DNA of 64,000 bases from Malachius bipustulatus (taxonomy: Eukaryota > Arthropoda > Insecta > Coleoptera > Melyridae): NCBI GenBank assembly GCA_910589415.1, contig OU342634.1, positions 17,915,144 through 17,979,143 on the forward strand, in the 5' to 3' direction. Position numbers and translations under genes: made by a program. Each line of letters opens with the position of its first letter. Within the stretch, counting starts at the first letter, position 1. Below the pieces are notes generated by a model. It did not search any database. It had not been told where the DNA came from and was given only the letters and a program-made list of their open reading frames with translations. Below are positions 1 through 12,398 of the stretch, in pieces.

Positions 1-335
1 TCTATTATTGGAAATTAATAAATTATAAATATTTTATTATAAATTATAAATAAATTATTTTTTGTAGGTTTATTGACTATGAATACTCTGGGATCTAGTC
101 GGCTTAGAAAATTTTTGATAATTATGTCAGTTATGTTTCTTATCTCAAAAAAGGTAAACATTTTTAATTTTTTAGTTTTTTCAGAATATTTCAGCAACGA
201 CCGAAAATATCTTGATTTTTTTTTTAATTCTTATTAAGCATAAAATAGCGCAACTTTGTCCCAATTTAACCAAGTCCGTATCTCTTCTAGTTTCCGAGAT
301 TTCAATGATGTAGCTCGAATTTGACTCACCCTGTA
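1..335. mobile_element. Truncated arm of a TACAGGG-ended palindromic repeat (same family as 43176-44171)
   Basis: This stretch resembles the right arm of the large palindrome at 43176-44171. It shares the phrases gggatctagtcggctt, aaatagcgcaactttg and cgtatctctt, in the same order, and ends with caccctgtaca near 324-335. The left part lies outside the window or has been lost. No coding capacity is visible. The match was read by eye, so the exact left border is unknown. Confidence 0.6.
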
Positions 336-3300
336 CATCTCTATACTATATGCATATTAATAATTATACCTATTTATTTTGCCTATTATGTAATTAGTAG
401 TAAATTGTATATAGTTTGGAAAACAGGCGAATCATTTTTCGTAGGTAAACGTTACTTGGGAAATAAAATAAAATTCATAAAAGTTGTTTCCATTCTTCAG
501 AGATTTTGAAAAAAAACTTATGAATAATTATTATTGAAATAAAAAAATAACAGGTCCTGAAATTTCATATTATCAAAAAATCTACTTTTTTTAGTTATTT
601 AAATTTTTTTGAACTTATTTTTATTACCCCCGTAGGAGGGTTGGTAAATTTTAAATATCATCTAAAATAGAGTCATATTTAATGTTTATATGAAATATGA
701 ATTTTGATCGAAATGTGAAATGAATTTTTATGCAATAACTAGACTGTTTTTTCCGATCTCGTATCGAACATAAAGTTGGACAATCTCTGAGGAATGCGGG
801 CTACTGCAGAGGGATAATCCATTATGAGGTAATAAATTCAACTCTCCTGGTTCATATATTTCAGGAGAATTGTCCTGCTAAAGCATGTCCTTCCATTTGA
901 ATTATCAGTCGGGGATAATTTACGAGTGAATGGCTTAGGTTCTGAAAAAGGTGATAAAATTGGGTATAAAGTCGAATAGCTAGTCACTACCTTCTTCAGT
1001 CAACGGATATTCTACAATTTATTACTTAAAGCTAACAAAAACGAATACCTATATTAGATAATGCCACTGACAATTAGGCACGGAATGTCATAAAAAAGTA
1101 TTACGTGTTTCTCGGTGTGTTTCCCCGGGGCAAGAATCCCATTATATTCAGAGAATCAAATGCTTCAAATTCCAGGTTAGTATAAAGCGAGGGTTTGTTC
1201 TAACAACAAATTCTAAATCTGTCGTTTATATAGTCTAGAAACCGCAGGTCCACAAGTTGTGTATAATGCGTGAACTATTTCTAACTACGCATTCTAAAAT
1301 TTAGGTGTTCTATGTTTATTTTTAAAGGGGGTGATGAAAAAATCATACAAGAAAAAAAAATGTCAAAAGTATGTCGAAAATTAGCTATGAAATATTTATT
1401 CTAATCTCTATTTTTCTGAGATTGAAATGTTATATTCTGTTTTACACCTTCATAATACTATCAGCCCTTAAAAGGAGACCAAAATATTTACAACTAGTCC
1501 GAAAATTGGTTCAGTGATGGACAAGGCTTCATATCTAATTAGAAAAATCTGTAATTATTGCAGATTTTCCTATCAGTCTTTATTATTTTCACAATTTCAA
1601 AAAAGCTATTTTACCTAATAAGTAACAACCGCTCTGTTATAATATGATACGACAAAGTATATTTTTATGAAAGCAGTTTTGTCTATAAAATTTTTTTGAC
1701 AAATTAAAAATAATAATTTTGTCCATTATGGTGTAATTGACGTATAAACTTTAGGGCGGTTTACTGTATAAGTATGGATTACCATACAAATGTAACAGAT
1801 GTATTATAATGATCTAAAATTACGAAAATCGCCTGAATTATGAGGTTTAAAGAGTCCTTAAGATTTTTTTGTAAAATAAATAAATTATTTCGACTATTAA
1901 AAAATAATACATTATCTAAAACTATAAAGTATATGTACCTATCTATTCGTCGAGGTGTGTGTTGTATAATATTGTTGGAATGCAAGAAAATCACTCACCA
2001 CTTCTTGATAAGATTAATATTTTTTAGATATCTACTGGACTAATCGTATATTAAGGCATGCAGAATTAATAGATGTAGAAAATTTCATAATCTAATAACA
2101 TTAAATGATAACGAAAGAGCAGGCATACCCTGTTCAACTAAGGTGACCTAGAAACTCGATGGTTTTAATGATGATAAAGCAGAACCCGGTATGATTACCT
2201 TGCCATGTCAGATTATTTATGAAACCATGAAAAACAAGCCATATTTTGCGGTCGGAGAAATACCTTGTTGCTTTTTCATTTAATATCCTCCACGGTGTAT
2301 TGTCTCGGAAATCCATAACGCCAGACTGAGGTTATCCGATGGCTTATTTTACGTTGTTTAAAACGACGTCGATCTACAGAAAAAATAACCTGCCAGATGA
2401 GCTATCGTCCATTTTAAGTGCTTCCCGTCTTCATTTTGCATGGGAATCGGTATCACTTGAGGAATACAAAGTGTACATTAATAAGGGAAGGGCCGGGAGC
2501 ACACTCCACGGATTCCCGATACTCGATTCCGTCTGCGTTTAGTTGTCATATTTATGGATTTATCAAAATGTGATGTATAGAATAAGATCAAGGGATAACA
2601 ATGTAGCCAACAGGTGTTCCAGACGTAGGTATACATTCACAGTCGCCACATTTGGAGATTGCCTGGTAATGTCGGTTTTCGCTGATACGTGTTCCGATTC
2701 TTCTCCTAACAATGTTAGCAGCTCCTATTAGCGACCAAAACAAAAGGAGTTTCTATAGAACGTTGAATTTTCCTCTTGTCGAGAGTTCATCTATCTTGTA
2801 ATGTAACAATATTTCGACATCGAAGGGTATTTTCTATACATCACAATTTGTAATAATTAGTTACAATAATAACATCTACGTACATAGTTTGAGTATATGG
2901 CTTCACTTTATTGAATCTTTTGCATCCAAGAAGAACCACATTTGGATTCGTAGCAAATTTAGTGTTCATTTGAGGGTTTATCAAGCCTCAAGATTTTCCC
3001 CCCTGCTCTTATTCTTAGTCTTAATTAAATCATGACAATAATTAAGTATAAATTGTTGACGTATTACGTGAACTTCTACTCCCTAAAAACCCTTTTTTTT
3101 AATATGAATTTTATCAAGGTCTGGCTCCTTCATAAACTTTCAGAAACTCGCAAAAAAACTTTAAGCTTAGAATCTATAACGGTAAAAATATGTCTGTTTA
3201 TTGATTCTATCAATATTTATTGATGGAGATATTCGATTTCGCCATTTCCGCACCATCTGATGATGGAGCTTCTATTCAAACCTTCCAGACCTTTTTATAA

Positions 3301-5160
3301 AGACCAGAAACTTTTTCCATGATGAGGTCTCCTTTCTTTATCTTGTATAGTACTTCTGACTCAAAGATATTGAGTCTGAGGCTACTGTATACCTCGCATA
3401 CACCTATCTGGCGTTATCTAAAGGCTGCATTTTTCAATACAAATAGTTTTTGTGATTAGTCAGTTTGAGGATCATAAGAGAAATTTTTCGTGATGATGTT
3501 ACCGTAAGGTATAGGAGACTGTTGACACTTTTTAATTTGGATTAAATGTTTCAGTTGTTTATCAAGTAGTTTTTCATAAGAATTCCTGTCCAAGTGGTAC
3601 AAAACCTGGAAGTGTTTATGGGAATACAATCAATAATTGACATATAAGCCGGGGTAAGTGAATAAAGTACGATAATAAATAACCGATGAAAAGTAAATGA
3701 AGGTCCCAAGGAAAGTCTATTCTATATGAATCGTCGATGTATTGAAATGAACACTTTTTGGATTGATCCGTTTCAACTAGTAGGTAATTATGCGAGTGGT
3801 CAACTCATGTGTGAATTTTCCAACTGAATAATTATTTGAGTGATCGGTATTAATTTTGGGTTAGTATTTAAATTATGGAGTACCTATTGATTATAATTCC
3901 GTAGGTATAAAGTTTGTTACATAATAGGTGAAGAGTAATAAATAATACTCGATTAAATTTAATCACATTAATCTAAAATTTAAGAGCGTTAACTCTCAGG
4001 CTCATATTGTCGGAAATTATATCTGTGCTCTGATAATTTCCCCGAAAATTGCGCACTTTAGGTAACATGATCATAAATTCAAAGCAAAAAAACGTGTGTT
4101 ATGCTGGAAAAATCGCAATTCTAAACGGGAATTATAAAAGTTTCGACATATTAAAATGGAAGAGGATTCCACGGCGAACCGAGATCAGATACGAGTAGGC
4201 AGGCATAGGGGTGTGTAATTAAGCACCAATTCAGAGCTTTGCACCCTGTGGCCCCTGTGGCAAGCAATATATAACCAACCGCATTTATGCAAATACGTTT
4301 TTAATTGTCCTGAAGCTGGGTAAGTATTATCTTGTAAATGAGGTGCTTTTATAAACAACAAAACCTAACACGAACACACGACGCGTTATATGAGATTGTA
4401 TTGTAGTAGGTACCTATCCACACATTTCATTTTATCTGAATTCCACACACGTGCTAACTAACCAATTCGCAAAGCGCCAAATTAAAGATCTATTATATCC
4501 ATCTATCGCTATCCGGGCGATTCCACACCAACAAGTTATATAATAGTTATAATATGAATTTAATGGCGAAACAAAATCCTGTTGCTTATACCTACCATTA
4601 TCATCACACCTACATAGGTTACATAATGATGTAATTGGCAAAAAAGGTACTGACGATTTTAATTTTATCTTTTACAGTCAATTGGGCGAACTGTAGGGCG
4701 GCGGTTTGGGTAACGGGTTCGAATCCGAGGTCGGCATGGTTGTTTGTGCTCGTTAATTATTCAACTATTGATCAATTTAAAATTTGTGTCTGGCTTAATG
4801 AGCTTGATCTCGTAATCAATAGTGGTGCGACTATTATGTCTTACCTACTAGTTACGACCGATGCTCTCTCTTTTTCTAAAAAAATATATCATGGAGTTAC
4901 TTGTATTATAAAAAGCCAAAAAATTCGATCATAAATTTGCGAGACGATTTTTTTATTTTATTTGCAGAACGCAAAAAAGAGACAATTAACTCTATCAATT
5001 TGTTTTCTGTCCACAAATATTCTATGGACCTAGAGAGTAGAAAGCAAAAGTACAAAAAACCGCGTAGGAACACAAAATTACAAGACTGCTGGGGAAAAAA
5101 TCACCATGCAAAAGGGCAGTAGGTACATATTTAATATTCAAAAATTAAAATGCCGAGGAA
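336..5160. other. Non-coding AT-rich stretch, no gene recognised
   Basis: Only short ORFs under 100 codons occur here, with no family resemblance and no convincing exon borders. A slightly more GC-rich patch at about 2100-2760 has open frames on both strands but nothing recognisable. A tRNA B-box-like word (gggttcgaatcc) at about 4718 has no matching A-box or acceptor stem. Confidence 0.5.
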
Positions 5161-5174
5161 AATCCAAAACTCAC

Positions 5175-5350
5175 GTTATGGAGAGCTTTATGTGAACAAA
5201 AAATGTTCTAAAGGTACTTTTACATAATCAAGTGCATGATGTCTTGAACAAAATAATATCGTAAATTTTTCAATTTTTAAACCGCGTATCGAGATTTTTA
5301 CTTGAACAAAAACAGCCCCAAAAGTTTATACTTTTACATGGTTCTAACAA
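5175..5350. repeat. Diverged tandem repeat, ~110-bp unit (block 1)
   Basis: Two imperfect units share gagagctttatgtgaacaaa-like and aatttttaaaccgcgt-like words, and both carry cttttacat. The same unit recurs twice at 6430-6710. The spacing of the aaaccgcgt motif and the following gaacaaaa motif suggests a period of roughly 105-120 bp. Confidence 0.55.
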
Positions 5351-5442
5351 AAGCAAACTAACAAAAATTAATTGGAACAATAAAACGAAAACATTTTGAG
5401 CAATTTATTTGATAATTTCAGATTATTTTTGTTAGTTTGCTT
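5351..5442. repeat. 18-bp perfect inverted repeat (hairpin)
   Basis: The arm aagcaaactaacaaaaat at 5351-5368 is the exact reverse complement of 5425-5442, with a 56-nt AT-rich loop between them. It could be a small MITE or a hairpin within the surrounding repeat block. No target duplication is obvious. Confidence 0.6.
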
Positions 5443-5635
5443 AGTTATTTGGGTTTTATTGTTTTTTTATGAATAAAAAATGTTCACATGTTCTCTAATA
5501 AATTAATAATTTTAACTCACTTTGTTTATTCTGACTCCTTTATTAAAGTTTAATAATTCAAATGAGGACTAAATATTAAAATTTAAAAAGGACCGGTTTT
5601 TGACATGTTGTATATTGTAATGTACCTACCTACAT

Positions 5636-5775
5636 GACATGCATGTACTTAGGTACTATTGTTAAAAATTTAAAACGACTTCTAAATTACAATGGGTACA
5701 ACATAAGTTAATATGGGGTGAAATTTTTTACATATTATTACCTATGGCAACACTTAAAAAATGCACTTTTTGACA
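5636..5775. repeat. Direct repeat, copy 1 (~135 bp)
   Basis: This segment contains acatgcatgtacttaggtac, a run of aaaacgacttctaaattac, and ctatggcaacacttaaaa. It is repeated imperfectly at 6281-6415, where the same words appear in the same order. The two copies flank the transposon arm at 5860-6235. Confidence 0.6.
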
Positions 5776-5859
5776 TTCGGTAAAAAAAAAATTTCTATAT
5801 TTTTGAAAAAATTTTTTTTTTTCAAATTTATTTAAATGTGATGGATTTTTTGTTTCCTT

Positions 5860-6235
5860 GATTTTTTCTATAGCGAATGGCATGAAAACCAATATGGCGG
5901 TAATAAGAAAAACCAAAGTTGACTTTGGAAATCCCAAGATCTAGTCGGCTTTGGAAATTTTTGAAAGGTCAAATAAGTAGCTCATTACAGCTTATGTAAA
6001 CCTACAAAAAAATAATTTTTTTTTTTTAATAATAAAGAAGATATGGCTAAAATAATAAATCTGCATGATCCAAGTTTTTTCAGGATATTTCAGGAAATTC
6101 TAGGAATATTGAGAAAAAAAAAATTGCCAAATACTCGTCTCAAAACAGCGCAACTTTTTTGTAATTTAACCGACTTCGTATCTCTTACCGTTTCTTGCAG
6201 TTTTTTCACCTCAATGGGACAGCCTGTATCATAAA
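5860..6235. mobile_element. Solo arm of the 43-kb palindrome family
   Basis: The same phrases occur as in the right arm of 43176-44171: atatggcggtaataagaaaa, gatctagtcggcttt, cagcgcaactttttt and cgtatctctt, finishing with ggacagcctgtatc. Only one arm is present, so it is either a half-element or one whose partner arm was lost. Confidence 0.65.
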
Positions 6236-6280
6236 ATTGAACAATGACCGGCTTTTCTGAAAGGCCGTATTGTAAAGTAG

Positions 6281-6415
6281 CTGACATGTACTATTATTGA
6301 AAATTAAAAACGACTTCCAAAGTACAAGACAACATAAGCTAACATAGGGTGTATTTTTTTACATGCTATTCCCTATGGCAACACTTAAAATAAATGCACT
6401 GTATACCTATTCAAA
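6281..6415. repeat. Direct repeat, copy 2 (~135 bp)
   Basis: Partner of 5636-5775. It shares aaacgacttccaaagtac, acaacataagctaacat and ctatggcaacacttaaaa with small gaps. The flanking arrangement suggests duplication of a module around the inserted arm, or two insertions of a composite repeat. Confidence 0.6.
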
Positions 6416-6429
6416 AAAGATCATCGATA

Positions 6430-6710
6430 CTTTCGCAATTTTTAAACCGCGTGTGGAGAGCTTTATTTGAACAAAAAGAGCCCTAAACTTTTACTTTTAC
6501 ACGATTTGAGGCATGAAATTGAATGTCTTCAACAAAGATGGTCAATTTTCCAATTTTAGGTCGCTCACTGAGACCCTCATTTCAACACAAGAATCCTAAA
6601 GGTAGTTTTACATGATCCGGGTATAAAAATAAAATCCAAAATGTCTTCATTACAAAGATCGTTTAAATTTTCGCAATTTTCAAACCGCGTCAGGCAGGAG
6701 ACCTTGATCC
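6430..6710. repeat. Diverged tandem repeat, ~110-bp unit (block 2)
   Basis: Two units each carry gcaattttyaaaccgcgt, an atttgaacaaaa-like word, cttttacay and atgtcttcaacaaagat-like words. They match block 1 at 5175-5350 in sequence and order, so a once longer array was probably split by the material at 5350-6430. Confidence 0.55.
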
Positions 6711-7172
6711 TTGATTGCAGATGTCCCCGACACAAAAATTAAGTAGAAAGTGCCCTTAAAAAGATAATTTAGTAACAAGAGCATTATTTGAATAAAAAAA
6801 AGTGTATTGTTAAGTTTCTTTGTTTATTCTAATGGATTCCCTATTCAATTTCGATTTAAATACTATTTTTTTAAGCAAGCACTGTTTTCAAAGTATTCAT
6901 TTGAGTATTTATTTCATCTATCTCGAAAACGAAAGCTCTGAGAACGTTAATATTATTGAAAGCCTGTCTGAAATTAAAAAACCTTCTTGCGCATCAATCG
7001 CAGAAATAGTGTATTTTTATGCGATTCAATAATAAACATTTTCTTCCTATTTTTTTTATAATGAATTTAATGAAAAATAATCCGATTTTTTTTTGGGAAA
7101 ACTCCACCTACCTACAAAAAAAAAAGAATGATCCTCTCGTGGATGCGAACCCGCTCCAACAGTTAGCTACTC

Positions 7173-7989
7173 TCTGTACACTGAGAGTTGTCCGTTGTCA
7201 TGCCACACTGATTCTGACTAAACAATTTCATTTAATTCGATTTGAATCGTACACTTATTTCTAAGTCGAACCAGATGTGGTATCGCAGTTCGTGTCAGTG
7301 GCGTGTGTTGAGGAATAATGAATATCCTATAAATATATTATTTCGACAAGTTATTGACGAAGTAGAGCCTTGCAACTTTTTGATAACAAATATTATATAA
7401 TGCAAGTAAATAAGAATCATAATAATTATTATTGTTATCATCATGATAGAAATATCATGTCACCTACCTGCTGGTTGCCGTTTAAAAGAAAGAATAACAC
7501 CTCCGTTTTCTTATTTGCAAGTAAAATATTCCAGCAATTTTACCACAAGACCACGTACTAGGGAGTTCAATCGTTTCCCAGGCAAAGCAAGGAAGTAGAT
7601 TTTTAGGCATTCGAACAATTATAATAAGTTACTCATAGTTTATCACAGGACACAGGTAATTCTGCTAATTTCTTATTAAAAACGTTTCAAATCACAAGAC
7701 AAACCTATTTTTAAGTATATTAAGTATATCTACCGCTGACACTGACACTACTGATAGTAACGACGACAATCTTATCGTAATATCGTATCAAACTAAGCGT
7801 ATAAAGACGCGAGTCGGTACTTCCTTCTCACTCTCGCTCATCTTTTTAGAATTGCTGACGATTCAAACGTATTTCTGACAATACGTCCCATTTTAACTCG
7901 ATTGACTATGCAATGCAATAGAAGGAGCAAGAAACATAACGAGATGAAGTATCCTTAGTTCTCACAACAGACAACTCTCAGTGTACAGA
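7173..7989. mobile_element. Non-autonomous DNA transposon with 26-bp terminal inverted repeats (copy 1)
   Basis: The left end (7173-7198) reads tctgtacactgagagttgtc followed by cgttgt. The right end (7964-7989) is its reverse complement with one mismatch. The 817-bp interior has no transposase ORF. Part of the interior recurs inverted at 63353-63936, which shows a dispersed family. Relative to that copy, this one has about 90 extra bases around 7312-7415. No target duplication is clear, so the superfamily is not assigned. Confidence 0.8.
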
Positions 7990-8430
7990 CTTTAGTCAAG
8001 GATGTAACAAACTGAGCCACACGGTGCGTTTCGAATTTGTAGTGATGATGGGGTTGATATATGTAGTACGTCAGGTACCTACATCTACTCATTTTATTTT
8101 TTAAACTGGTCATATCTTAGTTATTAAAAAACCAATTTGAATACTTTTTTCACCTGCATGTAGGTGATTTAATTGTCGTTGCGATTGCTCTTCTAATTTT
8201 CAGAACCATTCATGATTGAATGTGAAAAAAAATAAAAAAGAAATTGCGAACCATTTCATCGATTTAATAATTTTATATAAGTGTAAGCTAATTTTGCACA
8301 AGCGAAAAACTTTTTTATCTTTCGTTTAAAGTGCTACATTAATCGAGGCGAATTGAAGCTAAGACATCAAATTATATGTTAAAGCAAAAAAAAAATGGAA
8401 AATTTCGGTTCAACTTCTTCAAAAATGGAC
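7990..8430. other. Non-coding stretch
   Basis: AT-rich sequence without ORFs of note, recognisable repeats or RNA genes. Confidence 0.4.
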
Positions 8431-8439
8431 TCATAAACG

Positions 8440-8815
8440 GTTATAGAATTGACACATTTTCACCCTTTTTCCTACCCACGACACTGGCTTATTAATGGAA
8501 AATATGCTAATTTTATTGCATTAACTCAAATTTCCAATAATTTTCTTCAAATCCTGTTAATTTGATTTCAAAGTTTTTTTGCCATCTTGCTCATACAATG
8601 GTTCAAAAAATTGTCCATTTTCCGTTAATGTTCAAAAAATTCAAATGGCCGCCATTTTGAAACGGCTCGGCCGATTTGGCTCAAGTGCAATACCAGACCA
8701 CTCCTTGTGGACATCTTACTCTCACAAAAGTTTCAGCCCCCTAGATTGAAAACTGCGGCCAGAAACCGTGCCTCAAGGACCGCATTTGGGGAACTTTGAA
8801 AGGACACCCTGTAGA
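8440..8815. mobile_element. Right end of a CACCCTGTA-terminated repeat
   Basis: The segment ends in gacaccctgtagaa at about 8804-8817. It contains phrases such as atggccgccattttgaaacg and ccgatttggctcaagt that recall the arms of the other TACAGGG-ended elements in this window. The left border is not defined. Confidence 0.45.
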
Positions 8816-8957
8816 AGTAACGTGACTTTTGGATTTTTTTTTCAACGAAAATCTAAAGTCATTCCCAAGCTTTACAAGAATCCAAAATTTCGTTCACTAA
8901 TCTTGAAAGATAAAGCTACAGGAGCGTTTTTAAAATCGAAAAATCGTGATTTTGGAG

Positions 8958-8979
8958 AAATAAATAAATATATATATAA

Positions 8980-9011
<32 letters not shown>

Positions 9012-9012
9012 C
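8958..9012. repeat. TA-rich microsatellite
   Basis: A run of ta dinucleotides is interrupted by regular aa steps (about 10-bp period) and then continues as pure ta. ORFs running through it on both strands are repeat artefacts. Confidence 0.9.
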
Positions 9013-9273
9013 GTGGGCAGGTGAATTTTGGAAAACCACTTTTTCGTGATCTGGGGGTCATGATCGGTGGACATTTGATGAGTTTGGGTGATTTTCGAAA
9101 AGTGATGTCGTCCTCAATAGTGTATTTTTTTGTTAAAAAATACACTAAAAGGAATATTTTTTGTTTATATTTCGTATAGACCTCCTGCGTTCTAAAAACT
9201 GTTTCAATAAAAAATTACTTAATCACCTAATAAAAAGATTATAAAACTATCACTATCACTAGTCAGACGTACA

Positions 9274-9414
9274 ATGTCAGAGATCCTTCAATCCATATCA
9301 GCTGACCCAGAGCACCGTTCTTTGATTGAAAATCGTGTCCATCGAAGTTTGAACACTTTGAACCGGCGTATTCCAGCATTATTTGGAATTTCAAATCACT
9401 TACGCGTTCTTTGA
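9274..9414 (+). CDS. Small 46-codon ORF, possibly coding, unknown
   Basis: This short ORF starts at an ATG preceded by gtaca and stops at TGA. Its composition is polar and Arg/Leu-rich (MSEILQSISADPEHRSLIEN at the N-terminus), unlike the Lys/Asn/Phe-rich chance ORFs around it. It sits in about 150 bp that is more GC-rich than its surroundings. No signal peptide, membrane segment or known domain is seen. It could be a small gene, a single exon, or a remnant of a larger ORF. It is reported only because its codon composition stands out. Confidence 0.22.
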   Translation: MSEILQSISADPEHRSLIENRVHRSLNTLNRRIPALFGISNHLRVL

Positions 9415-9419
9415 ACCTT

Positions 9420-11030
9420 TATTAGCAAACCCGTCACCCACACCCAGGCACCCACAATACTGTTGTGTGGAGGTATTATAACAATAAAAATCAAATTTTG
9501 TAGGTAGGTATACGTATCATTGATACAGAATAATTCTGAAAAATTCTTGAATTTTTTTTTGACAAATCTTACTCAGTGGAAATTGAAATTTCTACTATTT
9601 AAACACAAATTCGGATTTGTAGTAATCATGCCTACATATATCTATATTATAGTAGCAGAAGTATTTATATTACGTTTTCTTGAACCACTTAGATTATGCA
9701 TGGGCTTTAGGTTTTAATTTAATTTGCCACTATTATGGCAAATTAATAGAGCCTAAATTCCAAGAAAGCTCAAATATTGCATAAGTATATCTATATACAA
9801 TGTATAACATAAAAGTAATAAAGAGGAAATTTCTCAATAAAAAGTTGATAAATAGCAGTAGATTACTTAGAGTATGTAGGTAAGAAAATCGCCAGAAAAT
9901 AGGGAAACTCTAGCTCTAGAGGTTCCGGTCTGCTAACGGAATATCCAATAAGAGAGGATCGTAAAAAGTTTCAAGACAAAGTTTGTCTTCATTTATCGTC
10001 CAAGTAGGCAGGCAGAGAAAACGACACCACCAGGACATTTTTATAAATTTATATTAGTTTACGGAATCTTTTTTCATATAAACATAAAACATACATAACA
10101 CTTTGACCTTTATGTTAAAATAACATATAATATTATAATATCGCCAGTTTTCTCCCAACTCGCAGAAGTCGAGAGAGATCTTTTAGTAGGGATTCTGTCG
10201 AGGTAACCGGGAAATGCGGAGACATATTAAGAAGCTCTATCATTGCTACTCCGTCAATAAGACACGGTCATTCTTGACAAGAAAACACAGCTGATTCCTT
10301 TTGAATATACGATATTTATTTACCTTTTTTAGGACTTTTTGGGAAAACTTACTTAAAACCTTTTTTGTAAATAGATATTATTGCTATTATCTCCCATTCC
10401 AGATTTTTTTTAATTAGAGTTGCCTGTGATATTTATTCTTAAAGTTGTAAGCCCTGGAGAGCCGATTTGAGGTAAAAAAAGTTCAAACATCTGCCATTAG
10501 GAATAATTTTCTATATCACAACAAATTTTTTTAAGTAGGTAGTTATAAAAACAATAAATTCAATAATAAAGTGGCTTTGCTTGCTATGGTTTAGTAAAAA
10601 GTATCTAATTATTGGCCTTCCATTATTAAAAGTTTAACTTTAGTCAAAAAGTTCCATCACATTTAATTACCTGTCAATCATTATAAAATTTGGTACATAG
10701 TTAAATATCGCTTGAATTTTACCTTAATCGATTATTTAAAATGCCAAAGGTAGTCGAAAACCACAAAATAACATATTTATTTATTATAAAAACATTCAAA
10801 ACAATGAAGAAAAGAAAACCAAAATTCCTATTCAAAACTATTTTGTAAGTTTAATATACCTACACCAAATATTATTTTGAAATTTTGGCAAAATAAATAG
10901 TTCAAAGCTCAGTATTCCAAAAGGTACCAACCAATATAAGTAGAATTTTCCATAGCCAACTTTAATTGAAAAACATCTTGAATGGGGTATATTAATAATA
11001 TTAATAAAGTTAAATTAATGAAAATGAACA
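9420..11030. other. Non-coding AT-rich stretch
   Basis: No supported gene. A short, less AT-rich patch at about 9890-10290 has no open frame of useful length and no recognised repeat. Confidence 0.4.
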
Positions 11031-11808
11031 TCAACTATGGATATAAAAATTGTGTTCTCATACCTTTTTCCTTTTCTTACTAATTTCATTGAGCACTTGA
11101 ACTATAAAAGACACCATTTCCCGCTTTTTTTACTCCACCACTCAGCGAAAAAGACGCGTATAATATCACAGGTTGGACTGAAATTCGCGAGGAATGTTCC
11201 CGTCTTCGGTTCGACCCGCAGTGTCGGCGCCAACGCAGCTAGAGCTACTACGTCTTCAAATGCACTACAACCCCCATCATATATGTACCTGTTTGGCATC
11301 AACTATAGAGACTGTCAACTCCCACACTCCACCACACGAATCGACAGTCCAAAGGATCGGAGTCCCAGCAAACAATATCATTATGATCTATTTTTTAACT
11401 ATTTCTGGGATATGTGAAGATACAGTTGCCTCAAAATTGTGTTCTTAGTCAGAACCGCCTTTAGATTTTTGGTGCCCTTGGGCTACTAAAAATAATGCGC
11501 CCCTTTTTATAAAAAAATGCACAAGATGGCTAGTCGGAGCGGGGCAGTGGCGACTTATGGATTGCACAATTAGTGCAGTAACTGTAGATAGTAGATTCTA
11601 AACTCGCTCTAATAGATGTCTTCTGTCAAACTTTACACTGTTCAGTGATCCGTATATCTATCAATAGTTACGGATGACGTGGAAAATCACCACGCTGATA
11701 GACCAATCAGAATAATTGAAACAGGTCTGCTTATCGCGATAAGCAGAAATCGCCAGATTACTTGAAAATCATGAGATGAGTGAAATAGTCACAAAAATCA
11801 ATTAATAT

Positions 11809-12207
11809 ATGCATGTAATTGAGATTGAGATAATCAACAAAAATTTAATTGCCCTTAAAAATAATCGAGAAGGAAATAAAATTAATAGATACAGTGGTGA
11901 CTTTGAAAATTTAACAAATGATGGTCCAAAATTTCATGAAAATTGCGAAGAAGTAGCTCCACTACTATTAGGAGTGAAAAATTTTTACGACGATTTTAAT
12001 AAAAATCACCTGTCAGGCGTTATTATAAATGGTGATGAGGAACAGGAGATAAATCATCTTTCGGGTGGAGGCTTTCAATGCCGATTTCTTCATAACGATT
12101 TTTTGACACGCCCATCAACTTGGGTATGTATGTATGCGATATTTTTTGACATTGGAACGCTCGCTCCATCAGCCACAGACTTTTGGCAACTCAAACGCAA
12201 AACCTGA
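11809..12207 (+). CDS. Unclassified 132-codon ORF
   Basis: The longest plus-strand ORF outside the known elements on this side of the window. It encodes an acidic, Asn/Glu-rich product with a central LLLGVKNFYDDFNKNHLSG segment. There is no signal peptide, membrane span or recognised motif. The 3' part contains catcaacttggg, repeated at about 12542, and the ORF runs into a short cctgacctgacctgac repeat. A second open stretch at 12496-12786 follows after a T-rich tract. Both may be remnants of one unknown mobile element. It may equally be chance; no homology was recognised. Confidence 0.25.
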   Translation: MHVIEIEIINKNLIALKNNREGNKINRYSGDFENLTNDGPKFHENCEEVAPLLLGVKNFYDDFNKNHLSGVIINGDEEQEINHLSGGGFQCRFLHNDFLTRPSTWVCMYAIFFDIGTLAPSATDFWQLKRKT

Positions 12208-12299
12208 CCTGACCTGACGAAGTTTTGAAAGATTTGGTGGAGTCAGGCTCACTTACAAAGGAAAATTACAACGTTTGATGAAGTGAAGATATATGCAAT

Positions 12300-12398
12300 G
12301 GGCGATTTTTTTTCTTTGTTTTTATATATATTTTTTTAATTTATTTTTTTTAATTCTTTTTTTTTTAATTTTTTATTTATTTATTAATTTTTTTTTTC
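12300..12398. repeat. T-rich low-complexity tract
   Basis: About 100 bases are almost entirely T with scattered A, between two unclassified ORFs. On the minus strand it would be an A-rich tail, so an old retroposed end is possible, but nothing adjacent supports one. Confidence 0.7.

Noticed and set aside
4700..4735. tRNA-like B box (gggttcgaatcc)
   Set aside because: No A box at the right distance, no acceptor or anticodon stem; at most a scrap of a tRNA-derived repeat.
7132..7165. Inverted tRNA-like word (reverse complement gcgggttcgcatcc)
   Set aside because: Only the T-loop-like part is present; no cloverleaf can be drawn.
8768..9145. 93- and 71-codon ORFs
   Set aside because: Pass through the TA microsatellite; translation is a Tyr/Ile repeat.
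11037..11448. 126- and 84-codon overlapping ORFs
   Set aside because: Open frames on both strands of a GC-richer patch, no domain or splice context; cannot be told from chance.
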